Source of the DNA: Symbiodinium natans
Taxonomy: Eukaryota; Sar; Dinophyceae; Suessiales; Symbiodiniaceae
Direction of reading: 5' to 3'
Assembly: GCA_905221605.1 (NCBI GenBank)
Contig: CAJNDS010000137.1
Location: 107,001 to 171,000, forward strand
DNA length: 64,000 nucleotides
The position numbers and the translations under genes were made by a program. Position 1 is the stretch's first letter. The number at the start of each line of letters is the position of its first letter. This document shows, one piece after another, positions 9,424 through 19,292 of the stretch. The notes under the pieces were generated by a model. The model was not told the origin of the DNA. It ran no database searches and worked only from the letters and a program-made list of their open reading frames with translations.

Positions 9424-10018
9424 GCATTTCCCACCATAAGGGATGGTATAATCCGCCCTGAACCCGGAACCTTGAACCCTGCACCTTAAATCCTAAGCCC
9501 TAAACCCTAAACCCTAAACCCCCTCCTAAAAAAAACCTTGGGGCTCTGCCTTTTTTTTGCTTGGCGACTCGTAGCCTCTTGCCTAGGCTGTACTCTCTGC
9601 TTAGAGTTTAGGGTTTAGGGTTTAGGAGTTAGGAGTTAGGGTTTAGAAGGGACCACAAGGGAAGATCATTAGTAATTATTCCGACTCCTATATTCGGCTT
9701 CTTAGTAGGGTTCTGGGGTTCCTATGGTTCTAGGCAGTTCTAGGCTTCTATAGGCTTCTATAGCTTTTAGGCTTCGATGGCTTCCTTCTTTGGTATGGGG
9801 CTCAGTTTAGGGCTTAGGGTTCAGGGTTTAGGGGTTAGGGTTACGAGGTGGCAGAGCCCGCTAAGAAGCCCGAACCCCCAACCGCGGCAAACCTGAACCC
9901 TTGAAAGAGTCGCGGCCCCGAAGCCCGAAGCCCTAAACCCTGAACCCTAATTACACCCTAAGCCCTAAGCCCTGTGGCTAATCGGGTGCCAACAAAACCC
10001 TCAGCCCTAAGTTTGCTG
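9424..10018. other. Degenerate telomeric-type sequence with half of a family C element
   Basis: Holds a reverse half-copy of family C (about 9645-9700, ending TTATTCCGACTCC) and scattered heptamers. No gene supported. Confidence 0.4.
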
Positions 10019-10080
10019 CCCTAAACCCTAAACCCTAAACCCTAAACCCTAAACCCTTGCAACATTGAGGATCCTCCCAG

Positions 10081-10131
10081 GAAGGACGAGCCATCATTGC
10101 TGGTGCTGCGGAGCGTCTTTTGGCACCTGTG
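10081..10131 (+). CDS. Candidate exon
   Basis: Acceptor ATCCTCCCAG; frame EGRAIIAGAAERLLAPV (17 codons, phase 0); donor GTGTGC. A CCCTAAA array lies to the left and TTTAGGG to the right. The other frames are also open, so the frame is tentative. Confidence 0.5.
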
Positions 10132-10594
10132 GTGTGCTGAGCCTCCGGAGTGCTGAAGGGTTCAGGGTTTAGGGTTTAGGGTTTAGGGTTTAGGGTTTAG
10201 GGTTTAGGGTTTAGGGTTGACATTGCCTGCGAAGTTGCGAGTATCGTCATGGGTTCAGTCAGGGTTCATGTGCACCGTGCACAATACGGTTGGTAGTTAA
10301 CTAGGACTCAGAGTAGGCCCTTTTTCCTTTTTTTGGGGGTTGAAGGTCCCTTAGAAGCCCCCTCTGTCTCAATCAACGCTTTAGGCACGGCGAGGAACAA
10401 GCAGGGCAAATGTGTTCTTGCCGTCTACTTGCAGGGAGGGAATACGTAGGGTTAGGGCTTGGGGTTTGGGGTTTAGGGCTTAGAGTTTAGGGTGCTCTAG
10501 TAACCTAACAACCTAACTTTTGAAGTCGCTGGAAGAAAATGGTCAGGGAAGGCTTTGCCCACTCTTCCAAAGTGACGCTGCACGGGCTTTTCAG

Positions 10595-10677
10595 CACAAC
10601 TCAGCTTGTCCAAGGCCTGCGGGGCAAGTCTTGGCGGCGCTGATGGAGCCTTTTGCTCGGGTTCTTGCCTTTGAAGG
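10595..10677 (+). CDS. Candidate exon
   Basis: Acceptor GGGCTTTTCAG; frame ends AGQVLAALMEPFARVLAFE; donor GTTTCGGGTTTAGGG inside degenerate repeats. Confidence 0.55.
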
Positions 10678-11174
10678 GTTTCGGGTTTAGGGTGTAGGGT
10701 TTAGGGTTTAGGGTCTAGGGTTTGTCTAAGAAATATTCAACATACCCCTTGGGCATACCCTTAAAAGAAATAGGGGGTATGGTAATATCATCCCTTAGAC
10801 TCCCTTACAATTTCCTTTTTACAGGTTAAGGGGCATGGGTTTGGTGTGGTGAATCATTCTTAGAGTTTGGGTTTGGGGTCTGGGGTCTACGGACGACATG
10901 AACCCTACACTTGGGATGCTATACCCTATACTATTGCAATCCTTATTCGGGTATATGCACCATAAACCCTGTTTGGCTTCAAACAGTCCCAAGGGCTGAT
11001 CACGCACTGGCTCAGGTGAAAGTCCTTTCTTTGCTCTACTGCGGGTTGATTCTTCTAGCTGTTTCTGGGAACCCTAGGCCCGAAACCATAAACCCCTCTG
11101 GTGAGGTTGTTTACCTGGTGTTGTGTTGTACTGAGGTCCCCGCTAGACCCTAACCCCTAGACCCTAAACCTTAG

Positions 11175-11222
11175 ATGGACCGCTTTGCGATCCTGCAGTG
11201 GGGCACGAGGAAGCCTTCAACA
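11175..11222 (+). CDS. Candidate exon with canonical splice sites
   Basis: Acceptor is TTAG ending a decayed CCCTAAA unit; frame MDRFAILQWGTRKPST (16 codons); donor GTAAGG. Confidence 0.5.
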
Positions 11223-11317
11223 GTAAGGGCCCAATTTACTAGCAGCCAGAGGAGGCCCTTTTTCTTTTTGTGCTAGGGCTTGGGTTTCGTCTAGAAACCC
11301 TTTTGAGCCTGTATACA

Positions 11318-11480
11318 CTAACTTGATCTAAGTTAAAAGTTATGATGCTTACAATCCACTTTAGGACCCTTATAACTCTACTCATAACTCAGGGGCCCCC
11401 TACTTGTAATGTGTTGTACAATCCAGTTTAGGACCTTATAACGCTGCTTATAACTCAACCTCCCCCCCCCCCCCCCCCCG
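11318..11480. mobile_element. Family H element, tandem copy, with poly-C run
   Basis: Two related halves (ACAATCCACTTTAGGACCCT and ACAATCCAGTTTAGGACC), each followed by TATAACTC..CTCATAACTCA-like sequence, then a run of about 17 C. Related to 16.60-16.74 kb. Confidence 0.55.
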
Positions 11481-11492
11481 CTTGTAATGTAG

Positions 11493-11594
11493 GCTCCGGG
11501 GATATGGAAGACGTGACGGCAGGAGCGATTTGCCAACAGCGGCACACCACTTGTGTGCGGGGGCCCAGAACTGGAGGCCTGGTCGGCCCTTGGG
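11493..11594 (+). CDS. Candidate exon
   Basis: Acceptor CTTGTAATGTAG; frame GSGDMEDVTAGAICQQRHTT then CVRGPRTGGLVGPW; donor GTTTAGGG. Confidence 0.5.
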
Positions 11595-12187
11595 GTTTAG
11601 GGTTTATGGTGGTTTTATGGGTGTTAATTGAGGGCTTTAGGGTTTAGGGTTTATGGTGGTTATGTATGGGGTTTTAATTGAGGGCTTTAAGGGTTTTCAG
11701 GATTTTAAGGGTTTTAAGGGGTTTAAGGGGTTTAAGGGTTTTAAGGGGTTTAAGGGGTTTAAGGGTTTTGAGGGTTTTGAGGGTCTAGGTTTAGGGCGAA
11801 GGGGGGGCCTTCGGGCTGAATGCTTGGGGCTTAGGGCTTCAGGCTATGAACGTGTTCCCCTGAAGCAAAGACCCTGTTTAAGCTCCAGGCCTTGTGAACT
11901 CCAAAGCCCACACGGTTTCGAGTTTAGGGTTTAGGGTTGCCTTTACCTAAAGGCTCCTCATGTAGTACCTTCTTGGTGTAGTATACCTTAGTATCCCAGT
12001 GGTACAAAGCCCCCCAAAACCCTAGACCCTAAACGCCAAATCGTAAAACCCGAAACCCATAAAACCCCAAAGAGAGGAGCTACATTGCAGGCTTCAGGTA
12101 AGCCTCGCCTCCCAAACCTCCCAAACCCCCCAAAAATCCCGAAACCCGAACCCTAAGTCTCCTTCAGCCCCTAAATTTTCCAGAGCA
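11595..12187. other. Degenerate repeats including a TTTAAGGGG block
   Basis: Nine-nt TTTAAGGGG-type units near 11.69-11.78 kb create a GF-repeat open frame that I reject as a gene. The rest is decayed heptamers. Confidence 0.5.
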
Positions 12188-12286
12188 TTCTGGGTTTAGG
12201 GTTTAGGGTTTAGGGTTTAGGGTTTAGGGTTTAGAGTTTAGAGTTTAGGGTTTAGGGTTTAGGGTTTAGGGGTTCTTTTCTACGAG

Positions 12287-12390
12287 AGAGCGGAGCCCGA
12301 GGCGCCTGTCTTGGCTCGGCCGCTACACGCACACCATCAGCATGCGGCAAGTGGGGCCCCAGGCCGTGATCTCCTATACTTACATCGCCT
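12287..12390 (+). CDS. Candidate exon, frame unresolved
   Basis: GC-rich island right of a TTTAGGG array with two open frames (ERAEPEAPVLARPLHAHHQH or RLSWLGRYTHTISMRQVGPQ). Family L element follows at 12.39-12.49 kb. Confidence 0.35.
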
Positions 12391-12489
12391 TTAGTTGAAC
12401 TTTTAACTTTTTGGGTTGCCTTATTTAGTGGGAATATTAAAGTTTAACCTTTTTTCCCCTTGGTTATTGGAGAAGTAAGTATACGAGCG

Positions 12490-12820
12490 TAAAACAATAA
12501 ACCCTCTTTTTGCCCTTATGACGAAGAATATTGTTTTTTGTATAATTTATTTTTTCTAGTTTTATTTTTTATATTAATAATGATTTATTATTCTTATTAT
12601 TGTTTATATTATTATTATATTATATTATATATATACTTTGAGTTATTTATATTGTTTTTTCTTTGTGGGGGGGGGGGGGGGCTTCTGAAGCATTTCGGAG
12701 GGCAGGCTTGGAGTACGTATTTCGGGTCTTTTTTCCAAAATAGGGGTACCCCCACAGACTGCGGGAGGCAAGCCACCAGATGTAGTGTCACCCTAAACAT
12801 CCCTAAGCCCTGAACCCTAG
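12490..12820. other. AT-rich tract with poly-G run
   Basis: Extremely T/A-rich stretch (12.53-12.65 kb), then a G run. No gene supported. Confidence 0.5.
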
Positions 12821-12861
12821 ATTTTTGGGGCCTGAAGCAGAAAGAAGGATCATAGGTCAGT

Positions 12862-12911
12862 TCGCTGATGTTCCCTTCTGGGTGCTGAAAGCTTTTGGCC
12901 GCATTGTAAAC
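12862..12911 (+). CDS. Candidate exon
   Basis: Follows AGGTCAG; frame FADVPFWVLKAFGRIV, open through the region to about 12.99 kb. Confidence 0.4.
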
Positions 12912-13041
12912 GAACCAAAACAGGCGATTATAACTTGGAGAACAGACCAGATACCATGCTCTTGGCCCACTACTCGACCATCTCTCAATTGTTATAACCC
13001 CCGAACCCTAAACCCCAAACCCTAAACCCTAAACCCTATAG

Positions 13042-13128
13042 GGTCTTGAGGCGCCACGCAGAAGACCGCTAGAAGTTCGCGAAAGTTCGTTATGCAGTTG
13101 TCGAGATATGGCCCGAAGCCACCACCAG
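13042..13128 (+). CDS. Candidate exon
   Basis: The CCCTATAG end of a CCCTAAA array supplies the acceptor. Frame GLEAPRRRPLEVRESSLCSC. The right edge is not resolved. Confidence 0.4.
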
Positions 13129-13236
13129 CCCTAAACCCTAAACCTCGGCTGGACTGCTTGGCGGGTGGCAAAAAACCCTTTAGGTTAGGGTTTTCGGGTT
13201 CAGGGTTTAGGGTTTAGGGTTCTGCATACCCTACAG

Positions 13237-13313
13237 CGTCTGTGGGACAGGAATCGAAGCAGTGGCGTTCTTTTGACAGCATGGGGCGGCACACCTGCGC
13301 GCGGCCGCCTCAG
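13237..13313 (+). CDS. Exon with strong GT-AG boundaries
   Basis: Acceptor TACCCTACAG and donor CTCAG|GTACGGTC fit consensus well. Two frames are open (RLWDRNRSSGVLLTAWGGTP or SVGQESKQWRSFDSMGRHTC). Function unknown. Confidence 0.6.
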
Positions 13314-13437
13314 GTACGGTCTTTGTTTTTTCTGCATCCTGCACTCTGAAGCCCCAAAGCCTAAACCCTAAAACCCTAAACCCATAAAACCCCTAAACAT
13401 CCATATAGAATCCCGAAAATCCCGAAAATCCCTAACC

Positions 13438-13469
<32 letters not shown>
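13438..13469. repeat. Poly-C run
   Basis: About 31 consecutive C. Other long C or G runs lie near 11.46, 12.67, 35.77, 42.89 and 49.88 kb. Confidence 0.95.
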
Positions 13470-13635
13470 TACCCTCCCCCGAGAAAATAAAAGTCCTGTA
13501 AACCCTGGCGTTGACAGTGAGAGCCGTGGCCCAGAACTCACCACCTGTACTCTATATCCCCCCTTGGGATGTTTTAGAACTCTTGTTTGTATGAAACCCA
13601 AGAGGACCTTAAACATACTATTTTTGTCAAGGTTC

Positions 13636-13726
13636 TAAGGGGAGTATAGTACTACCCTAAACCCTAAACCCTAAACCCTAAACCCTAAACCCTAAACCCT
13701 AAACCCTAAGGGGAGTATAGTACTAC
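13636..13726. repeat. CCCTAAA array with 20-bp flanking direct repeats
   Basis: TAAGGGGAGTATAGTACTAC occurs at 13636-13655 and again at 13707-13726, enclosing seven CCCTAAA units. This is the layout expected of an insertion with target-site duplication, inside a family I element (left arm from about 13.58 kb). Confidence 0.85.
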
Positions 13727-13824
13727 GACCCAGAGTCGACCCTCATTCCGTTTCTTTGGGGGTTTCCCTTCGAAGGCCCCCTTGAAAACCAAGAGGCCAC
13801 GCTGTCATTCCTAGGTTTCCCTTG

Positions 13825-13985
13825 GGTCACCCTATAAACCCTAAAGCCTAAACCCTAATATTTCTTGAATCACCCTATAAACCCTATAAACCCTAAACCC
13901 TAATGTTTCTTGAATCACCCTATAAACCCTAAACCCTAAACCCTAATATTTCTTTGAATCACCCTATAAACCCTAAACCCTATAA
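13825..13985. repeat. Minisatellite of about 45-50 bp containing CCCTAAA units
   Basis: Four tandem copies of TCACCCTATAAACCC...CCTAATATTTCTTGAA with small differences; the telomeric-type unit has been captured in a longer repeat. Confidence 0.8.
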
Positions 13986-14178
13986 TATGTCCTGGGTGTC
14001 CATCCCGCAGTCCCTGCAGCTTTCATGTTTGTAGTGTTTAGGGCCAAAAAGTTTAGGGCTTAGGGAGCTCAATGATTGAATTACCTAGGATACTACAAAA
14101 ACCCTACACCCGAAACCCTAAACTCGCAACCCTAAACCCTAAACCCTAAACCCTAAACCTTATACTTGCACTGCACAG

Positions 14179-14273
14179 TCTCCGGCATGCTCGATCTGCC
14201 GAGCGCGCGCGTTTTTTTCACCGGACGGAGGCTCGATGTGCCGGCGGAGATCTCCCAGATGAAGGTCCGAGAT
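14179..14273 (+). CDS. Candidate exon
   Basis: Acceptor ACTTGCACTGCACAG; frame SGMLDLPSARVFFTGRRLDV then PAEISQMKVRD; donor GTGGGGG. CCCTAAA array to the left. No family recognised. Confidence 0.55.
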
Positions 14274-14544
14274 GTGGGGGGGCCTAGCCAGGTTTAGGGA
14301 ATAGGGTGCTTAGGGTTTTGGGTTTTTAGGGTTTAATGTTTTTTTTACGGTTGAAGTTTTTTTCGGTTTAGTTTTTTTTTGTTTAGGGCTTAGGGTGCAG
14401 GATCTCTAGGGTGGTGCGGCGCCAAGCACACTCCAAAAGGAACAAGCAAGATACGTTCACAGGATTCACCGCCTTCCCTCTCTCTCTCTCTCTCTCGCGC
14501 TTTCCGTTTCTCTCCCTAAGGGTCTTAGGGTTTAGGGATTAGGG

Positions 14545-14660
14545 TTTAGGGTCTATGTACCTATAACTATTACATACTTGAGCCCCAACTTCCCTGTATA
14601 GCAAGTACTTTGAGGCCCAAGCATTCCCCATTTAGGCACATGGACCCTTCGGGCGCTTTT
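14545..14660. mobile_element. Family F palindrome
   Basis: GGGTCTATGTACC at the left pairs with GGCACATGGACCC at the right; the centre has TACTTGAGCCC / GAGGCCCAAGCA. Copies at 25.9 and 51.3 kb. Confidence 0.7.
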
Positions 14661-14722
14661 TCCCGGAGGCCGCTAGCGCTCAAGCTAGCAATTTTCTTTG
14701 CCTCTCGCCTCAAGGCTTCCAC
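14661..14722 (-). CDS. Candidate exon, strand unresolved
   Basis: On the minus strand the frame VEALRREAKKIASLSASGLR is coiled-coil-like and runs into the family F element. The plus strand is also open. Confidence 0.35.
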
Positions 14723-14795
14723 CCTAAACCCTAAACCCTAAACCCTAAACCCTAAACCCTAAACCCTAAACCCTAAACCCTAAACCCTAAACCCT
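14720..14795. repeat. CCCTAAA array
   Basis: About 11 perfect units. Confidence 0.95.
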
Positions 14796-14918
14796 GAGCG
14801 GGATTTGGGGGCGAAGGGGGGGGGGGCCGCAACCACTGGGCTCGTCCTTTCGAAGTGGTTTCAGACTGAGTGTCCCTAAATTTGTCCCCCAGCCCATGCA
14901 CACCATCAAAGCAAGGGA

Positions 14919-14999
14919 GTTTAGGGTTTAGGGTTTAGGGTTTAGGGTTTAGGGTTTAGGGTTTAGGGTTTAGGGTTTAGGGTTTAGGGTTTAGGGAAC
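14919..14999. repeat. TTTAGGG array
   Basis: About 11 heptamers after a tiny exon-like island (CCCCCAG then PMHTIKARE). Confidence 0.95.
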
Positions 15000-15019
15000 C
15001 CTAAACCCTAAATCCCTAG

Positions 15020-15075
15020 ATGCCTGAGATAGAAGCGTCCGATGGCCCACTCCCGGCCCCAGGGGAGCCACTGAG
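15020..15075 (+). CDS. Exon with near-consensus donor
   Basis: Acceptor ATCCCTAG (decayed heptamer); frame MPEIEASDGPLPAPGEPL; donor GAG|GTAAGTAT. 18 codons plus two bases. Confidence 0.6.
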
Positions 15076-15378
15076 GTAAGTATCTTGGAGGTTCATGCAA
15101 AGCTTGAAGTAGGATGTTAAAGTAGCTACAAACAAGGTTTGTAAAGCAGCTTTTTCATGTTCGCCGGCCCGAAGACCCTAAACTTTGGACCTCGCGCGCA
15201 CGCGCGCGTGCGAGCGAGTCGATATTAGAAACGCAGAGCCCGACCACCTAAGCACTGTAAACCCTAAGCCCCAAACCCTGTTAGGGTTTAGGGTTTAGGG
15301 TTTAGGGTTCAGGGTTTAGGGTTCAGAGTTCAGGGTTCAGGGTTCAGGGTTTCGGGTTAAGTAAGGTTTAGGCATCAG

Positions 15379-15469
15379 GTCATGGGCATCGGCCTCCCGC
15401 TGATTGCTCCTGAGCGGGCCTGGCTCTTGAGACTGCCACAGGCTCGGATCTACAGGTCTACAAGGAGGG
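15379..15469 (+). CDS. Candidate exon
   Basis: Acceptor GGCATCAG; frame VMGIGLPLIAPERAWLLRLP then QARIYRSTRR; donor GTTTAGGG starts the next array (15471-15595). Confidence 0.55.
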
Positions 15470-15470
15470 G

Positions 15471-15595
15471 TTTAGGGTTTAGGGCTTAGGGTTTAGGGTT
15501 TAGGGTTTAGGGGTTAGGGGTTAGGGGTTAGGGTTTAGGGTTTAGGGCTTAGGGCTTAGGGTTTAGGGTTTCGGGTTTAGGGCTTAGGGTTTCTA
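15471..15595. repeat. Mixed TTTAGGG / GTTAGGG / CTTAGGG array
   Basis: Short blocks of variant heptamers in TTTAGGG orientation. Confidence 0.9.
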
Positions 15596-15893
15596 CAGGC
15601 AGTGTTCCCCCCTTACGATTGTAGTTAAGGCACTGACCGCCTACGTTTCTAGACTTGTAGCATCTTAGAAAACACTTTGGGGCACTTGCAACTCGACTTA
15701 TGGCTCAGGCGAGGTATCACCTGGCAGGGACCCTAGACCCTAAAACCTGAGCCATCCCACGCCCCAAAAACTACAAAACTAGACCCATCTACCATCAATC
15801 CCTCAAGCCCTAAACCCCAACTCCCAAACCCCACACCCTTTGCCCCCAAACCCTAACTCCCCAAAAGCCCCAAACGCCCTGAGCCCCTACAAG

Positions 15894-16015
15894 CCGCTTT
15901 CTTTCTGCGACGCTGCGGCCCGAGTTGCGTCAAAGCATTGAGCCAGTGGAAGCATTGCTTGAGGCCCGGTCGTCCTGGCACATGCTGCTTAATTACTCTC
16001 GCTTGCTGCTACTCT
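15894..16015 (+). CDS. Candidate exon
   Basis: Acceptor CCTACAAG; 40-codon frame including LRPELRQSIEPVEALLEARS and HMLLNYSRLLLL; donor GTAAAACG. Helical and leucine-rich. No family recognised. Confidence 0.5.
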
Positions 16016-16285
16016 GTAAAACGCGGAGCTTCAGGTCCTTTCGCTAAAGCCCGAAACCTTTCAGATTCTTTGTGTACGGCAGCGTGTATTCTCCAGCAGT
16101 TTTCCGGAAGTTTTCAATCGCGCTATCGGATCATCCCGGGGACAGACCCAGAGCCTCCCTGAAGGCCTGTGACGGGTTGCCCTTGAAAAGACAGCTTTTG
16201 GGTCTATATCGGGCGTATGGGGCGTAGGGTTTAGGGGTCGTTTAGAAGGCTTATTGTTTTGTTTTCTGGGTTTTAGAGGGTTTAG

Positions 16286-16350
16286 ACCGTGAGTTCGGTA
16301 CCCGCAATGGCTGCCGCGACATCTGCTGGGTATGGCAACTTGGCTACAGG
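16286..16350 (+). CDS. Candidate exon, possibly containing a start codon
   Basis: Acceptor TTTAG; frame TVSSVPAMAAATSAGYGNLA; donor GTAGAG before a TTTAGGG array. The internal ATG could be an initiator. Confidence 0.45.
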
Positions 16351-17256
16351 GTAGAGTTTAGGGTTTAGGGTTTAGGTTTAGGGTTTAGGGTAGACTTACT
16401 AAGCCAAAAGAGCTTCTAAGCAGGGCTGAGGGTTTTCGAGCCTGAGCCCGGATGCTAAAAGGGGTTCAGGGTTTAGGGTTTAGGGTTTAGGGTTTAGGGT
16501 TTAGGGACGCACATGCGTCCCCCCCCCGACTGTCGGCTTTTGCACCCTGAACTCAAGCAGCCCCCCCTCTTGCGGAAGGAAGGAGCCCCCCTAATTAGCC
16601 CCAAGTAGAGTTATACAAGGGGCCCCCCCCCCAGTTATGAGTAGAGCTATAAGGATCGTAAATTGGGTTATGAGGATCCCAACTTAGGTTATAAGTCCCT
16701 TACCTAGAGTTAGTGTAGTAGGGGGCCCCTCCTTGTAAGGGGGCCTCTACGTTCGATTACAGTGTTTGTTGGGTTCGGGTATTTTTCAGGCCGCGTTGCT
16801 GCTGCTGTGCTAGGCCTCAGGGGCTGGGGTGTTAGGGGTTCGGGGAAAAGAATGAACCCTTGTTTGTTCTGAACCTCAAACATAAAGCCTTAAACTGGCA
16901 GCCCTTGACCTACGCCTCAACCCCCCAAACCCTGCTGCCTTACTAGGATGCCCAGTGGTGCACCCTTGTTCCGTTTTTTTTGGGGGGGAGGGGGGGGGGG
17001 GTTTAGGTTCCCTTATAAGCCACTTGACAATACCGGATCCCTGAACCTCGAACCCAAAACCCTAAACCCTAAATATCCAAACCGTAACTGGGCCTTGGGT
17101 GAACCCCAAGCCCGAGCGGGAGCACCCCCAAAAGCACCCTACTCGACCGGTCTAAGCCCTAAGCCTTATAAGCCTTACTTAAGCCCTATACCCTAAACCT
17201 TAACCCTAAACCCTAAACTCAAGCCTCAACCCTAAACCCTACCATTCAAATTCTAG

Positions 17257-17365
17257 GTATTGATTTATTGGAGAGCAGCCGCACGCTGCCCTCTCAAGGC
17301 GCTGCCACGGGGCCAGGCGACGTCGCAACCGTCGTGGCGGTGCTTCGGGCAAGCACAGAACTGGG
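17257..17365 (+). CDS. Candidate exon
   Basis: Acceptor AAATTCTAG; frame IDLLESSRTLPSQGAATGPG then DVATVVAVLRASTEL; donor GTTTAGGG is the first unit of a long array. Confidence 0.6.
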
Positions 17366-17498
17366 GTTTAGGGTTTAGGGTTTAGGGTTCAGGGTTCAGG
17401 GTTTAGGGTTTAGGGTTTCGGGTTTAGGGTTTAGGGTTTCGGGTTTCGGGTTTAGGGTTTAGGGTTTAGGGTTTAGGGTTTAGGGTTTAGGGTTTAGG
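17364..17498. repeat. TTTAGGG / TTTCGGG / TTCAGGG array
   Basis: About 19 units with interspersed variants. Confidence 0.95.
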
Positions 17499-17520
17499 TC
17501 CCATTGATTCCTCAAGCGGG

Positions 17521-17609
17521 GTATGTTCCCCTGAAGCTAACAGTCCTGAGTAGGGATTCAAATAGGGGGTACTATTCCCTTGCGAGGACTGTTAGTATAA
17601 GGGGGAACT
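17521..17609. mobile_element. Family A palindrome
   Basis: GTATGTTCCCCTGAAGC...CAGTCCT at the left, AGGACTGTTAGTATAAGGGG at the right. Confidence 0.7.
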
Positions 17610-17684
17610 ACAACAAATCCCAAGCCTCACCCTAAACCCTAAAACCCTAAACCCTAAACCCAGTGACTCCTCAAGTGCTCCCAG

Positions 17685-17756
17685 GACCGAACCCAGGTCA
17701 TCCAGATCATGAAAGAAGTGATTGAAGCCCTGCCCTTTCCTGCTGCTCGTCTTGCA
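17685..17756 (+). CDS. Candidate exon
   Basis: Acceptor AGTGCTCCCAG; 24 whole codons, DRTQVIQIMKEVIEALPFPA then ARLA; donor GTCTGTAGG. A TTTTGGG-variant block follows (17.76-17.84 kb). Confidence 0.6.
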
Positions 17757-18045
17757 GTCTGTAGGGTTTAGGGTTTTGGGTTTTGGGTTTTGGGTTTTGG
17801 GTTTTGGGTTTTGGGTTTTGGGTTTTGGGTTTTGGTGGGGTGATAGTCCAGGCTGTCCTGGCAGCCGCCCAAACCCAGGTGAAAAGAGGGACTGACTGGG
17901 AGTGGGTAGGGGGATAGGGGTCGAAAAGAGCCTTAAACCTTTGTGAACCCTAAACCCCAAACTCTAGACTCTAAACCCTAAACTCTAAACCCTAAACCCT
18001 AAGCCCTAACCCTCGTTTTTTTTATCCTTTTTTTTGATCCGGCAG

Positions 18046-18090
18046 CCGGTAGGGTGCCAGTGCTTCACGGCAGCAAGTTCCTGACTGTGT
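18046..18090 (+). CDS. Candidate exon
   Basis: Acceptor TTTTTTTGATCCGGCAG; frame GRVPVLHGSKFLTV; possible donor GTGTACC. Confidence 0.45.
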
Positions 18091-18382
18091 GTACCTGAGG
18101 CCTAGAACCCTAAACCCTAAACCCTAAAACCCCCCAAAGCCCCCTAAAACCCCTTAAAACCCACTAAAACCCCCCCAACCGAAGGGTTCTGCAGCTTCCA
18201 GCATCGAAAGGAAAGGAAAGCGGGCTGGTGATAGAGGCAGGGACCTAATTACTACCGAGAGGGATCAGTTTAGGCGAACCGTCCCTGACATTCGGAAATG
18301 CTGTAGGACAAGACTTGAGTTGAAGCTGCATAGTTCTAAACCCTAAAACCGAGGCTCTTGCGAATGATTGGCAATGCTAAAG

Positions 18383-18480
18383 CCGAGGCTATTGCGAATG
18401 ATTGGCAATGCGAAGAGATCAAGTGCGTAGCGATGAATGTGCCTTGGCAGACCATTGGCGCGGACTCGCTCCGGTTGCAA
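18383..18480 (+). CDS. Exon with a duplicated 5' end
   Basis: Acceptor is the AG of CTAAAG; frame EAIANDWQCEEIKCVAMNVP then WQTIGADSLRLQ (32 codons); donor GTCCC. About 30 bp spanning the acceptor and exon start are repeated just upstream (18.35 kb), so two tandem candidate acceptors exist. Confidence 0.6.
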
Positions 18481-18620
18481 GTCCCTTAACTCCAAAGCAG
18501 CTAAACCAAACCCAAAACCCTAAATTTAAACCCTAAACCCGAAATCCTAAATCCCTAAACCCTAAACCCCAAACCCCAAACCCTAGGCCTTGAAGTTTTG
18601 GACCTTGAACTCTCTGCCAG

Positions 18621-18687
18621 GACCACTATGTCAAGGACCAGCGCCTCGGAATTTCTTTTCGAAGCAGCATTGGGGCTTGCCGGTTTT
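18621..18687 (+). CDS. Candidate exon, frame unresolved
   Basis: Acceptor CTCTGCCAG. Frames DHYVKDQRLGISFRSSIGAC and TTMSRTSASEFLFEAALGLA are both open. Confidence 0.4.
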
Positions 18688-18816
18688 GGCTTAGGGCTCG
18701 GGGCTTAATTAGGGCTCAGGGCTTTGGGTTTAGGGCAGAGGGCTTAGGGCCTTAGGGTTTAGCGGTGGCCTTCGGTTGCAAACAGGCTTTGGGAGGGCTC
18801 ATGTTTGTTGTTCCAG

Positions 18817-18869
18817 CGATTGCACAAGCCCGGATGAACACGAAGGGAAAGTGGGCAGGGATGTACTTG
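18817..18869 (+). CDS. Exon ending at a family E element
   Basis: Acceptor TTTGTTGTTCCAG; frame IAQARMNTKGKWAGMYL up to TTG|GAGGTT. If the element is removed as GA-AG (18870-18984), the frame continues GPVGRGSCSLHSMTTRINAG. If removed as GT-AG (18863-18984), it reads GLSGVGAVASTA then a stop. Confidence 0.5.
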
Positions 18870-18984
18870 GAGGTTCATGGGTACTTATAACCCAATTATA
18901 ACTGTACATATAAGCCCTCTAAGTCCTCTAAGTGGGTTATAAGTAGGCTTATCATAAGAGTTCTAAGTATCCATGGACCTCCAG
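18863..18984 (+). mobile_element. Family E palindrome acting as intron
   Basis: GTACTTGGAGGTTCATGG at the left, CCATGGACCTCCAG at the right, with an internal TTATAACCC / GGGTTATAA palindrome. The 3' edge is an AG. Copies at 29.1, 30.84 and 31.87 kb. Confidence 0.65.
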
Positions 18985-19201
18985 GGGCCTGTCGGGCGTG
19001 GGAGCTGTAGCCTCCACAGCATGACAACCAGAATTAATGCTGGGTGGATGAAGGCACGTTTGCACTGCAGAGCTTCTAGGCTGGGGGCTTTTTTTTTGCG
19101 GGGTGTTGAAGCCCTTTTCGGCTGAGCTCTACATTCTGTAGTTGGTAAGTGAAAGGGTGTAAGGCGATTTCCTGGCCTGTAAACCGAGGAACTGTCCCAA
19201 G

Positions 19202-19266
19202 GAGTTCTTGATGAACAAGAACAACCGGGTCCTGGCGCCTCGGAGAGTGGTGATGGGGGGTTGCAG
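19202..19266 (+). CDS. Candidate exon
   Basis: Acceptor TGTCCCAAG; frame EFLMNKNNRVLAPRRVVMGG; donor TTGCAG|GTTTAGGG. Third codon positions are nearly all G/C. The minus strand is also open. Confidence 0.45.
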
Positions 19267-19292
19267 GTTTAGGGCTCACTGATCAGATTGAC

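Noticed and set aside
11653-11934. 93-codon frame with GFKGFKGF repeats
   Set aside because: Generated by in-frame 9-nt telomere-like units; a composition artefact.
12538-12813. 91-codon Tyr/Leu/Phe-rich frame
   Set aside because: AT-rich low-complexity tract plus poly-G, with no splice or coding support.
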